Assembly: GCA_915275065.1 (NCBI GenBank)
Contig: CAJZGD010000108.1
Span: 1 to 8,563 of the forward strand
Origin: an uncultured Corynebacterium sp.
GTDB taxonomy: Bacteria; Actinomycetota; Actinomycetes; Mycobacteriales; Mycobacteriaceae
Length of the DNA: 8,563 nt
Reading direction: 5' to 3'
Positions 1-6,495 of the stretch are shown here, one piece after another. The translations under genes and the position numbers were made by a program. Under the pieces are notes generated by a model that was given only the letters and a program-made list of their open reading frames with translations, did not search any database and was not told where the DNA came from. The stretch's first letter is position 1. Each line of letters starts with the position of its first letter.

Positions 1-1
1 C

Positions 2-127
2 ACGGCAAGGCGGGCGGATCTGATTTTAGTGGTGTCAGATGGCGTCATTATGGAATCAGGAACCCACGAATTATTACTTTCTTTTGGGGGTAGCTATGCC
101 ACAATGTGGCGGGGTAATACGCCCTAA
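2..127 (+). CDS. ABC exporter ATPase domain, C-terminal fragment (5' end outside window)
   Basis: The last 41 codons of a gene that begins upstream, read in the frame starting at base 2 and ending at TAA 125-127. The peptide opens with TARRADLILVVSDG and continues with GVIMESGTHELL and GGSYATMW. This is the standard C-terminal end of the nucleotide-binding domain of fused exporter-type (ABCB-like) ATPases: the strand just after the H-loop histidine, the G-x-I-x-E-x-G-T-H-x-x-L segment, and the short helix before the terminus. Walker A, signature and Walker B motifs lie outside the window, so substrate and completeness cannot be judged. An ABC multidrug-type exporter directly upstream of odhA is the arrangement I recall from C. 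glutamicum. No T-tailed terminator is visible between it and odhA. Family is secure; transported substrate is unknown. Confidence 0.85.
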   Translation, partial: TARRADLILVVSDGVIMESGTHELLLSFGGSYATMWRGNTP

Positions 128-197
128 ATTCGCAGCGTATTCTTTCAATGTGAAATGCAACATACTGAATCCAGATTTTACTTTAGAATCAATTACA

Positions 198-221
198 GCT
201 GACGGGTACGAAACCGTTAGC
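198..221 (+). repeat. inverted repeat overlapping the putative odhA promoter
   Basis: GCTGACGG (198-205) faces CCGTTAGC (214-221) across an 8-base centre. The arms pair over 8 positions with one G-T wobble. The left arm covers the candidate -35 and the right arm sits in the spacer, as a repressor operator would. It could instead fold in read-through RNA from the upstream ABC gene, but no T-run follows, so it is a poor terminator. The repeat itself is seen directly; the operator role is a guess. Confidence 0.35.
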
Positions 222-228
222 CTAGATT
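199..228 (+). promoter_or_regulatory. putative odhA promoter
   Basis: CTGACG (199-204) serves as a -35 with the TGAC core of TTGACA. An 18-base spacer leads to TAGATT (223-228), which fits the corynebacterial -10 pattern TAnAnT. Transcription would start near 235, giving a leader of about 58 bases to the GTG at 293. A second TAnAnT match, TAGAAT at 184-189, has no convincing -35. Inference from motif and spacing only. Confidence 0.35.
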
Positions 229-292
229 GAGCTAGTACAACGAGTGAATATTTAAACAAGACTGTCGCAAAGAAATGAGGCGAGCACTTGCC

Positions 293-3200
293 GTGAGCAA
301 TGCGAGTACTTTCGGGCAAAATCAATGGTTGGTTGATGAAATGTTCCAGCAGTTCCAAAGGGATCCCCAGTCGGTAGATCCCGAGTGGCGGGAGCTTTTC
401 GAGACCACCGGCACGCCAAGCAAATCCACTACACCTAATACCAATCCCTTCAAGCAACAGCAACCACCGGTCACGCCCCGCCAACCGCAGGCCCAGCAGG
501 CCACCAACCAGGCAAGTCAGGCCAGTTCGGTGCAGCAGCTGGACCCCACGGAGGTAGCAACCAAGGCAGATCATCATCATATTGATGAGGCCAATAAAGA
601 AGAAAAGCGAGAGGCCGACGCCAAGAAGCTCCAGCAGTCCCCCTTGGGTCGCGTCGCAAAGCTACCGACTGCCGGCGAGAAAACCCTCAAGGGCGTGTAT
701 AAAGCCATCGCGAAAAACATGGATGAGTCGCTGGAGATTCCCACGGCCACCTCGGTCCGGGACATGCCGGTCAAACTCATGTTCGAAAACCGGGCGATCA
801 TTAATGAGCATATGCAGCGCACGCACGGCGGTAAGGTGTCGTTTACGCATATCATCGGCTATGCGCTGGTCAAGGCGCTCATGGCCCACCCGGATCTGAA
901 TAATCATTACGACGTGATAAATGGCAAGCCGACGGTCATCACCCCGGAACACATCAACCTGGGGTTAGCGATCGACCTGCCGCAAAAGGACGGCACCCGC
1001 GCCCTCGTGGTGGCGGCCATTAAGGAGTGCGAGACCCTCGACTTTAAACAGTTTGTCGAAAAATATGAGGACATTGTGCGCCGGAGCCGGAAAAACCAGC
1101 TGACGCTGGATGATTTCGCCGGTGTTACGGTATCTCTCACGAACCCGGGCGGTATTGGCACCCGCCACTCGGTGCCGCGACTCACCAAGGGGCAGGGCAC
1201 GATCATTGGCGTGGGTGCCATGGATTATCCGGCGGAATTTGCCGGGGCTTCGCAGGACCGTCTGGCCGAGCTGGGCGTGGGCAAGCTGGTCACGATCACC
1301 TCCACATATGATCACCGGATTATTCAGGGGGCGGAATCCGGCGAGTTTTTGCGCACCCTGAGCCAACTCTTTGTTGATGATGCGTTTTGGGATGACGTGT
1401 TTGCCGACATGCACATCCCTTATACGCCCATGCGTTGGTCGCAGGATCTTCCGAACACCGGTTTGGATAAAAACACCCGGGTCATGCAGCTCATTCAGGC
1501 GTACCGGTCCCGCGGCCACCTCATTGCCGACGTCAACCCAATCCATTGGGTCCAGCCGGGCATGCCGGTCCCCGAACACTCCGACCTCAACATTGAGTCC
1601 CATGGCCTCACCATTTGGGACCTGGACCGTCGCTTCCACGTGGGTGGTTTCGTGGGTCGCGAAACCATGACCCTGCGTGAGGTTTTGACGAAACTCCGCA
1701 ACGCCTACACGCACAAGGTTGGTTCGGAATACACCCATATCCTGGACCGGGATGAACGCACCTGGCTGCAGAATCGCCTGGAAGACGGCATGCCCAAGCC
1801 CACCCCGGCGGAGCAAAAATTCATTATGCAGCAGTTGAACTCCGCAGAGGCGTTCGAAAACTTCCTGCAAACCAAGTATGTGGGCCAAAAACGATTCTCG
1901 CTGGAGGGCGCCGAGTCGCTCATTCCGCTCATGGACTCCGCTATCGACACCGCCGCAGGTCAGGGCCTGGACGAGGTGGTTATCGGCATGCCGCACCGGG
2001 GCCGGTTGAATGTGCTCTTTAATATTGTGGCGAAACCATTGGCCACGATCTTTAACGAGTTCGAAGGCCACATTGAGCCCAAGGCAGCCGGCGGTTCGGG
2101 CGACGTGAAATACCACCTGGGTTCCGAGGGCACGCACCTGCAGATGTTCGGTGATGGTGAAATCAAGGTGACGCTCACCGCTAACCCGTCGCACCTGGAA
2201 GCAGTCAACCCGGTCATGGAGGGCATCGCCCGAGCCAAGCAAGACATGCTGGACAAGGGCAAGAGTGGGTACACGGTCATGCCGCTATTGCTGCACGGTG
2301 ATGCGGCATTCGCCGGCCTAGGTATCGTGCCCGAAACCATTAACTTGGCGCAATTGCGGGGCTATACCGTGGGCGGCACCGTACACATTGTGGTGAACAA
2401 TCAAATCGGCTTTACCACTACCCCCGATTCGGGGCGATCGAGCCACTATGCAACGGACTTAGCAAAGGCATTTGGCTGCCCCGTCTTCCACGTCAATGGC
2501 GACGATCCCGAAGCCGTCGTATGGGTCGGCAAACTCGCTACCGAGTATCGGCGGCGGTTCGGCAAAGACGTCTTTATCGACATGATTGCCTATCGACGCC
2601 GCGGGCACAACGAAGCCGACGACCCGTCAATGACCCAGCCCAAGATGTACGAGCTTATCGACGGTCGCAAGACCGTGCGTGAGCAATACACCGAGGACCT
2701 CCTTGGCCGTGGCGACCTGACCAAGGAAGATGCCGAAAAGATCGCCCGCGACTTCCACGACCAAATGGAATCGGTGTTCAACGAGATCAAAAACTCGGAG
2801 AAAAAGGCCTTTACCCAGCAGGAAGGCATCACCGCCGCTCAGGAAATCCCGCACGGCCTCAAGACCAATATCACCCGGGAAGAACTGGAAGAAATCGGCC
2901 AGGCCTACGCCACCCCACCGGAGGGCTTCACCTTCCACCCGCGGGTAGCTCCTGTTGCGAAGAAACGCCTGGAGTCCGTCACCAAGGGCGGTATCGACTG
3001 GGGTTGGGGCGAGCTCATCGCGTTCTCCTCCCTGGCAAACCAGGGCAAACTGGTGCGGCTGGCTGGCGAAGACTCCCGGCGCGGCACATTCACCCAACGG
3101 CACGCCGTCGTCTACGACCCCAACACAGGCGAAGAGTTTAATAGCCTTAACGAATTAGCTGAGGCGAATGGGAACGGTGGCAAACTGCTGGTTTATAACT

Positions 3201-4057
3201 CTGCCCTAACAGAATATGCGGGTATGGGTTTTGAATACGGTTATTCGGTGGGGAACCAGGACGCCGTGGTGGCGTGGGAGGCCCAGTTTGGTGACTTCGC
3301 CAATGGCGCCCAAACCATCATTGACGAATATGTGTCCTCTGGGGAAACCAAGTGGGGCCAGGAGTCTTCCCTGATTCTGCTGCTCCCTCATGGTTATGAG
3401 GGCCAGGGCCCGGACCACTCGTCGGCCCGGATCGAACGGTATCTGCAAATGTGCGCCGAGGGCAGCATGACGGTGGCGCAGCCCACCACCCCGGCGAACC
3501 ATTTCCACCTGCTGCGCCGGCACGCCTTGGGTAATTTGAAGCGGCCACTGGTGGTGTTTACTCCGAAGTCGATGCTGCGTATGAAGGCGGCCACGAGTTC
3601 GGTGGCGGAGTTCACCGAGGTCACGAAGTTCCAGTCGGTCATTAATGATCCCCGGTTTGTGGATCATAAGGGCACGGTTGTGGGCGACCCGAATAAGGTG
3701 AAGACCATTATGTTGGTGTCCGGCAAGTTGTATTACGAGCTGGCCAAGCGTGCGGAGAAGGAACACCGGGATGATGTGGCCATCGTCCGCCTGGAGATGC
3801 TGTATCCGTTGCCGTTTAATCGGCTGCGGGAGGCGTTTGCGTTGTATCCGAATGCGACGGAGATTCGGTTCTGCCAGGATGAGCCGGCAAACCAGGGCCC
3901 GTGGACGTTTGTGAACGAGCATTTGCCGAATTTCATCCCGGATTTGTTGCCGCTGAAGCGAGTGTCGCGTCGGGCACAGGCGTCGACGGCCACCGGCTTG
4001 TCGAAGGTGCATGCCGTGGAGCAGGCCGCCTTACTGGATGAGGCGTTTGCCCAGTGA
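293..4057 (+). CDS. odhA: 2-oxoglutarate dehydrogenase, E1 fused to E2 succinyltransferase core (OdhA/Kgd type)
   Basis: Catalyses ThDP-dependent decarboxylation of 2-oxoglutarate and, through an N-terminal E2-type core, transfer of the succinyl group to CoA in the TCA cycle. From GTG 293 it is 1254 aa. Order: an N-terminal helix (STFGQNQWLVDEMFQQF); a Q/P/T-rich linker (about 40-125); the E2 catalytic core (about 130-365) with the active-site DHRIIQG motif at 1310-1330; then E1 (about 375-1254). E1 motifs are GMPHRGRLN (from 1985) and the ThDP-binding pair GDAAFAG (2297) with NNQIGF (2396), then the pyrimidine-binding half with AGEDSRRGTF and GYEGQGPDHSSAR. There is no lipoyl domain, as usual for this family, which borrows it from the pyruvate dehydrogenase E2; known regulation is by OdhI/GarA binding and acetyl-CoA. 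Start: the N-terminus of characterised OdhA (MSSASTFGQN, from memory) aligns exactly with GTG 293, which has GAGG at 277-280. An in-frame ATG at 275 would add six residues but has a poor ribosome site. No frameshift is seen. Codon style drifts towards G/T-ending in the last third. Confidence 0.97.
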   Translation: MSNASTFGQNQWLVDEMFQQFQRDPQSVDPEWRELFETTGTPSKSTTPNTNPFKQQQPPVTPRQPQAQQATNQASQASSVQQLDPTEVATKADHHHIDEANKEEKREADAKKLQQSPLGRVAKLPTAGEKTLKGVYKAIAKNMDESLEIPTATSVRDMPVKLMFENRAIINEHMQRTHGGKVSFTHIIGYALVKALMAHPDLNNHYDVINGKPTVITPEHINLGLAIDLPQKDGTRALVVAAIKECETLDFKQFVEKYEDIVRRSRKNQLTLDDFAGVTVSLTNPGGIGTRHSVPRLTKGQGTIIGVGAMDYPAEFAGASQDRLAELGVGKLVTITSTYDHRIIQGAESGEFLRTLSQLFVDDAFWDDVFADMHIPYTPMRWSQDLPNTGLDKNTRVMQLIQAYRSRGHLIADVNPIHWVQPGMPVPEHSDLNIESHGLTIWDLDRRFHVGGFVGRETMTLREVLTKLRNAYTHKVGSEYTHILDRDERTWLQNRLEDGMPKPTPAEQKFIMQQLNSAEAFENFLQTKYVGQKRFSLEGAESLIPLMDSAIDTAAGQGLDEVVIGMPHRGRLNVLFNIVAKPLATIFNEFEGHIEPKAAGGSGDVKYHLGSEGTHLQMFGDGEIKVTLTANPSHLEAVNPVMEGIARAKQDMLDKGKSGYTVMPLLLHGDAAFAGLGIVPETINLAQLRGYTVGGTVHIVVNNQIGFTTTPDSGRSSHYATDLAKAFGCPVFHVNGDDPEAVVWVGKLATEYRRRFGKDVFIDMIAYRRRGHNEADDPSMTQPKMYELIDGRKTVREQYTEDLLGRGDLTKEDAEKIARDFHDQMESVFNEIKNSEKKAFTQQEGITAAQEIPHGLKTNITREELEEIGQAYATPPEGFTFHPRVAPVAKKRLESVTKGGIDWGWGELIAFSSLANQGKLVRLAGEDSRRGTFTQRHAVVYDPNTGEEFNSLNELAEANGNGGKLLVYNSALTEYAGMGFEYGYSVGNQDAVVAWEAQFGDFANGAQTIIDEYVSSGETKWGQESSLILLLPHGYEGQGPDHSSARIERYLQMCAEGSMTVAQPTTPANHFHLLRRHALGNLKRPLVVFTPKSMLRMKAATSSVAEFTEVTKFQSVINDPRFVDHKGTVVGDPNKVKTIMLVSGKLYYELAKRAEKEHRDDVAIVRLEMLYPLPFNRLREAFALYPNATEIRFCQDEPANQGPWTFVNEHLPNFIPDLLPLKRVSRRAQASTATGLSKVHAVEQAALLDEAFAQ

Positions 4058-4098
4058 GGGGCCACGGTATCGCAGCCGCAATCTGAGCTGCGACCCGA

Positions 4099-4115
4099 GC
4101 TGCCGCAGCGGCAGC
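4099..4115 (+). repeat. perfect GC hairpin, 7-bp stem, 3-base loop
   Basis: GCTGCCG (4099-4105) pairs with CGGCAGC (4109-4115) around CAG. It lies 42 bases after the odhA stop and has no T-run, so it is more likely a 3'-end RNA-stabilising or pausing structure than a terminator. Its function is unknown. Confidence 0.4.
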
Positions 4116-4235
4116 GCCGGTTGCTTGATCTTACTGGTCAGCACCCGGATGGTGCGCGGCCGGCGCCGAGGATGTCTGAGGTATCCCGGTGGTGGCTGAT
4201 GATTACGCGCCTGGTGCGAGGGCAGTAATCCATGA

Positions 4236-4284
4236 AGGCTTGTCGACGTTTCCCCTTGGGGCGTCGACAAGCCTCATTCTTTTT
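4236..4284 (+). terminator. intrinsic terminator ending the odhA transcript
   Basis: AGGCTTGTCGACG (4236-4248) is perfectly complementary to CGTCGACAAGCCT (4262-4274), a 13-bp stem. The intervening TTTCCCCTTGGGG can form a further CCC/GGG stem on top. A T-rich tail follows, with five Ts at 4280-4284. The upstream flank has no A-run, so it works in the plus direction. It lies about 180 bases past the odhA stop, giving that mRNA a long structured 3' end. Confidence 0.85.
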
Positions 4285-4344
4285 GCCTAATGTGTTTGGC
4301 GCATGACCTCTTGATATTGGGTGTTTTCTTTCACGTGGTGTGGG

Positions 4345-4350
4345 TAGAGT
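4345..4350 (+). promoter_or_regulatory. possible -10 element for the gene at 4397
   Basis: TAGAGT fits TAnAnT and lies after the terminator, where a new promoter is required. The region 16-18 bases upstream is T-rich (TGTTTT) rather than a clear -35. A start near 4357 would give a leader of about 40 bases. Weak motif evidence only. Confidence 0.25.
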
Positions 4351-4396
4351 GAGGGTAAAAGTGCCTATTGCCTATTGGAAATCTGTGTGAGAAACC

Positions 4397-5065
4397 ATGA
4401 TTGCCGACATATTTCGGATTCTCGGCGCGCTTTATTGGGTGCCCGCCTACCAGCGGGGATATTATGCCCGGGAATGGTACTGGTGGTTCCGCGCCGCCCA
4501 TAGTGATGAGGAGCGGGCGCGGGTGGCGGCGAGTGCCGTGATGACGGCGCATGAGCTGTGCCCCCTGGATCCTCGGGTAAGACAGGAGCGTTGTCGGAAG
4601 AACCGCATTCTATTTCTCACTTATGCTGCGGCGTTGCTGTTTTTCATTATCATAGGCGGGCTCATGCCGATTGAAGACTCCATAGTTCTGCTCTTATTCC
4701 TTATCCCGTGTGTGTTACCGCCCCTGATCTTGATGAGATTTCTGCTCCACAGTGACCGGCACCGTCGAGGCTATCAGGGCATGGTGACAAGTGGTGTTGG
4801 TGGGATAGTGTGTTTTGAAGTCGCATGGTGTGGGGTGATGGGTGGCATCAATCCGTGGCTGTCAAAGATTCCCGACATGGTTTCTATAGCCATTGCGCTG
4901 GTTGTTTTTGTGTGCCCGGTGTTTTTGGCGCTGTTCATAATGAGCGCCACACAAAATTTTGGGTCCAAACCACCCCCACCCACGTACCCGGACCCACCGT
5001 TCCCACCGATCCCGTCATTCCCGCCCCTGCCACCAAAGACACCGCAGGTGCCGCCGGGGCATTAG
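4397..5065 (+). CDS. uncharacterised four-helix membrane protein with proline-rich C-terminal tail
   Basis: 222 aa from ATG 4397, with a weak GTGAGA ribosome site at 4387-4392. I do not recognise a family. The first 70 residues are rich in Trp and Tyr (YYAREWYWWFR) and then basic. Four hydrophobic stretches follow, at about 71-90, 94-114, 129-149 and 160-183. The C-terminal 30 residues are proline-rich (KPPPPTYPDPPFPPIP, then PPLPPKTPQVPPGH). Such tails in actinobacterial membrane proteins often extend into the cytoplasm or cell wall as flexible binding segments; here that is inference. The gene is isolated from odhA by the terminator, so it is probably monocistronic. Its stop is one base from the stop of the opposing gene. 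The hydrophobic pattern and codon use support real coding; the function is unknown. Confidence 0.75.
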   Translation: MIADIFRILGALYWVPAYQRGYYAREWYWWFRAAHSDEERARVAASAVMTAHELCPLDPRVRQERCRKNRILFLTYAAALLFFIIIGGLMPIEDSIVLLLFLIPCVLPPLILMRFLLHSDRHRRGYQGMVTSGVGGIVCFEVAWCGVMGGINPWLSKIPDMVSIAIALVVFVCPVFLALFIMSATQNFGSKPPPPTYPDPPFPPIPSFPPLPPKTPQVPPGH

Positions 5066-5066
5066 G

Positions 5067-5801
5067 TTAGGAGTTTTGTTTCTTGCCGTCAACGGGGTCT
5101 TTTTGTTGGTTTTTGTTCACGAATTGGACACTGTTGTCGTCGAGGAATTGGGACACGACCTCGCTGGGGTTTTTCCCTTCCCGGCTTTTCTCCACTAGTT
5201 TTTCTAGTTTTTCGGTGGTGAGAATGCCCGACACCACGTTGAGGGCGCCGCGTTCATCCCGGTCCAAGACCGGGTTGCGGTAAATCGGGATGATGTGTTG
5301 GGGGATGTCGGATTCTTCTTCCGCGCAGCCTAGGGCATTGGTCGGGTCGGTGCCGTTGAGGTTGCCGCCCAGCGACCCCATGACGGCCTGGTACACCTCC
5401 TCCCGGCGGTCGCCGGAGTTGATGTCTACTTTTTTGGTGGTGTCGGAGTATTTTTTCTCTAACTGCCGGGCCTTGTCACCATTGATGTAGTGCAGGATTC
5501 GGCCGGCGCAGGAGATGTAAATGTCGGCGTTGCCCTGCCGGAGGCGTTCAATACTGTGTTTCACCCCCAGGCTTTCCATGTTGATGACCGCTGGCCGGCC
5601 ATGCCGATCCAGGCCCTGTTTATAGAGTTCGCCGAGCACCACCTGTTCCATCGAGTTGGCGCGGACGGCGATTTCTACAATTTTTTCACTGTCGGTGAAT
5701 GTGTCGGCGGTGGGTTCGAATCGTTCGAAGTTGGTGTAGCTTATGAAAATGAGGAGCAAGACCAGGGTGGGGACGGTGATTTTCAGAATGGTGCTACGCA
5801 T
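5067..5801 (-). CDS. membrane-anchored OpuAC/ProX-like substrate-binding protein
   Basis: 244 aa. Residues 7-21 form one hydrophobic segment (VPTLVLLLIFI) after a short basic start, giving a signal anchor or uncleaved signal. There is no lipobox cysteine, so it is not an obvious lipoprotein. The rest resembles periplasmic binding proteins for glycine betaine and other osmoprotectants: ANSMEQVVLGELYKQGL then RLRQGNADIYISCAG (about 48-100) match the early lobe, and NVVSGILTTEKLEKLVE then NPSEVVSQFL (about 188-220) match the usual C-terminal pattern of that fold. Cysteines 98 and 159 could form an extracellular disulfide. No transporter permease or ATPase lies nearby, so it may be an orphan binder or sensor. 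Its ribosome site AGGAG (complement of 5814-5818) lies 12 bases before the ATG. It lies 46 bases downstream of the GSP17M-like gene, probably in one transcript. The family call rests on remembered motifs; the ligand is unknown. Confidence 0.7.
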   Translation of the reverse strand: MRSTILKITVPTLVLLLIFISYTNFERFEPTADTFTDSEKIVEIAVRANSMEQVVLGELYKQGLDRHGRPAVINMESLGVKHSIERLRQGNADIYISCAGRILHYINGDKARQLEKKYSDTTKKVDINSGDRREEVYQAVMGSLGGNLNGTDPTNALGCAEEESDIPQHIIPIYRNPVLDRDERGALNVVSGILTTEKLEKLVEKSREGKNPSEVVSQFLDDNSVQFVNKNQQKDPVDGKKQNS

Positions 5802-5847
5802 GGTGGGTTCTGGCTCCTAGGAAACGAATATGTCAGCGCCTCATATT

Positions 5848-6327
5848 CTAATGCCCGGCGGCGACGAACTCGCTAATCAGGTCGCGGGCTTGCGGGGCTG
5901 AGTGGGGGTCGCACAGCACGTCGTAACGCCCGGCAACGATGTGGGTGGCGGAGGAAAAATCGCGGCGACCGCCCTGCATGGCGTAGGAAACGCTGGCGGT
6001 GACAACGGAAAACACTATGCCCATGCCCACGCCAAGAATGATGGAGCCCAGCCAATTAGCGCCGTCCATGATTCCTAATAGTAGGCCGAAGAATAACCCT
6101 AGCCAGCTGCCGGAGACAATACCGTTGAGAATCACCCGGGGCCAGGTGAGCCTGCCGGTCACCCGTTCAACTTCCATGAGGTCAAGCCCCACAATGGTTA
6201 TGTTGGACACATCGAATTGTTTATCGGAAAGCATGTCTACCGCGGCCTGGGCTTTATCATATGTGCTAAACGAGCCGACGGGCCAGCCTGCGGGGCGGGG
6301 GCGGGATTCTGCTGGTTGCGGGGGCAT
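5848..6327 (-). CDS. general stress protein 17M-like (YflT-type) two-helix membrane protein
   Basis: 159 aa. After a proline-rich start (PPQPAESRPRPAG), residues about 16-60 carry the GSP17M-like pattern: PVGSFSTYDKAQAAVDML, a variable stretch, then NITIVGLDL and the V-E-R-V-T-G-R-L block. Two glycine-rich transmembrane segments follow, at about 65-87 and 92-115, then a soluble tail containing a basic RRDFSS patch and AGRYDVLCDP. Actinobacterial proteins of this build are common and mostly uncharacterised; the family name comes from Bacillus heat/stress-induced proteins. The start is supported by AAAGGA seven bases upstream on the minus strand. It is first gene of the minus-strand pair and diverges from the MgtE_N/CBS gene. 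A role in envelope stress is inference. Confidence 0.8.
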   Translation of the reverse strand: MPPQPAESRPRPAGWPVGSFSTYDKAQAAVDMLSDKQFDVSNITIVGLDLMEVERVTGRLTWPRVILNGIVSGSWLGLFFGLLLGIMDGANWLGSIILGVGMGIVFSVVTASVSYAMQGGRRDFSSATHIVAGRYDVLCDPHSAPQARDLISEFVAAGH

Positions 6328-6392
6328 TGCATGATCCTTTCCATCATTATGGTGGTGGGTGGGGGTAAATTTTTGGTTTCAGGTTTATGGGG

Positions 6393-6412
6393 GTTACTTT
6401 GTGTAACGTTAC
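6393..6412. repeat. GTTAC/GTAAC palindromic cluster in the divergent intergenic region
   Basis: GTTAC (6393-6397), GTAAC (6403-6407) and GTTAC (6408-6412). The last two form the perfect 10-bp palindrome GTAACGTTAC (6403-6412), and the first two form an inverted repeat with a 5-base centre. It lies between the divergent starts at 6327 and 6496, where an operator controlling either or both genes would be placed. The binding protein is unknown. Confidence 0.35.
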
Positions 6413-6456
6413 TGCGGTAGCGGTTGTTCCCTGAGGATAATGCGCAAAAACACCGA

Positions 6457-6487
6457 TTGAAAAGTTCGCTACCGGCTGCGTTACACT
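6457..6487 (+). promoter_or_regulatory. promoter of the MgtE_N/CBS gene, predicted leaderless
   Basis: TTGAAA (6457-6462) is a five-of-six -35. TACACT (6482-6487) fits the corynebacterial -10 pattern TAnAnT; the spacer is 19 bases, slightly long. The ATG at 6496 begins eight bases after the -10, just where transcription should start. No ribosome site precedes it. Leaderless mRNAs are frequent in corynebacteria and mycobacteria. Confidence 0.55.
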
Positions 6488-6495
6488 CTACAACT

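Larger units (their letters stand above)
4058..4396. other. gene-free region downstream of odhA
   Basis: 339 bases without a credible gene. Short open frames on both strands here (about 62-79 codons) are arginine/proline-rich, lack ribosome sites and resemble no family. The first half is GC-rich and full of inverted repeats: a perfect hairpin at 4099-4115, and a GATTAC (4201-4206)/GTAATC (4225-4230) pair with an 18-base loop. The intrinsic terminator at 4236-4284 follows. After it the sequence becomes AT-richer, with a tandem GCCTATT repeat at about 4363-4376, and leads into the next gene. Confidence 0.6.

Noticed and set aside
149..164. Possible GlxR/CRP-type site (TGTGA-N6-ACATA) upstream of odhA
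   Set aside because: The left half is perfect but the right half matches TCACA at only three of five positions; too weak to annotate.
39..230. Possible 63-codon gene upstream of odhA
   Set aside because: Its first part is the ABC exporter C-terminus in another frame, and the rest runs through the odhA promoter region.
965..2242. 425-codon open frame on the minus strand inside odhA
   Set aside because: It lies wholly opposite a conserved enzyme gene, resembles no family, and is the kind of antisense open frame that high-GC coding sequence produces.
3206..4012. 268-codon minus-strand open frame in the odhA 3' end
   Set aside because: It is Arg/His/Gln-rich with no domain signs and sits opposite conserved E1 motifs; a shadow frame.
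4031..4270. Small basic open frames in the gap after odhA (both strands)
   Set aside because: They run through the terminator stem or the odhA end, have no ribosome sites, and show only Arg/Pro-rich GC-driven composition.
6424..6495. Longer N-terminus of the MgtE_N/CBS protein from TTG 6424
   Set aside because: It would read through the promoter -35 and -10, has no ribosome site, and the conserved protein start is at ATG 6496.
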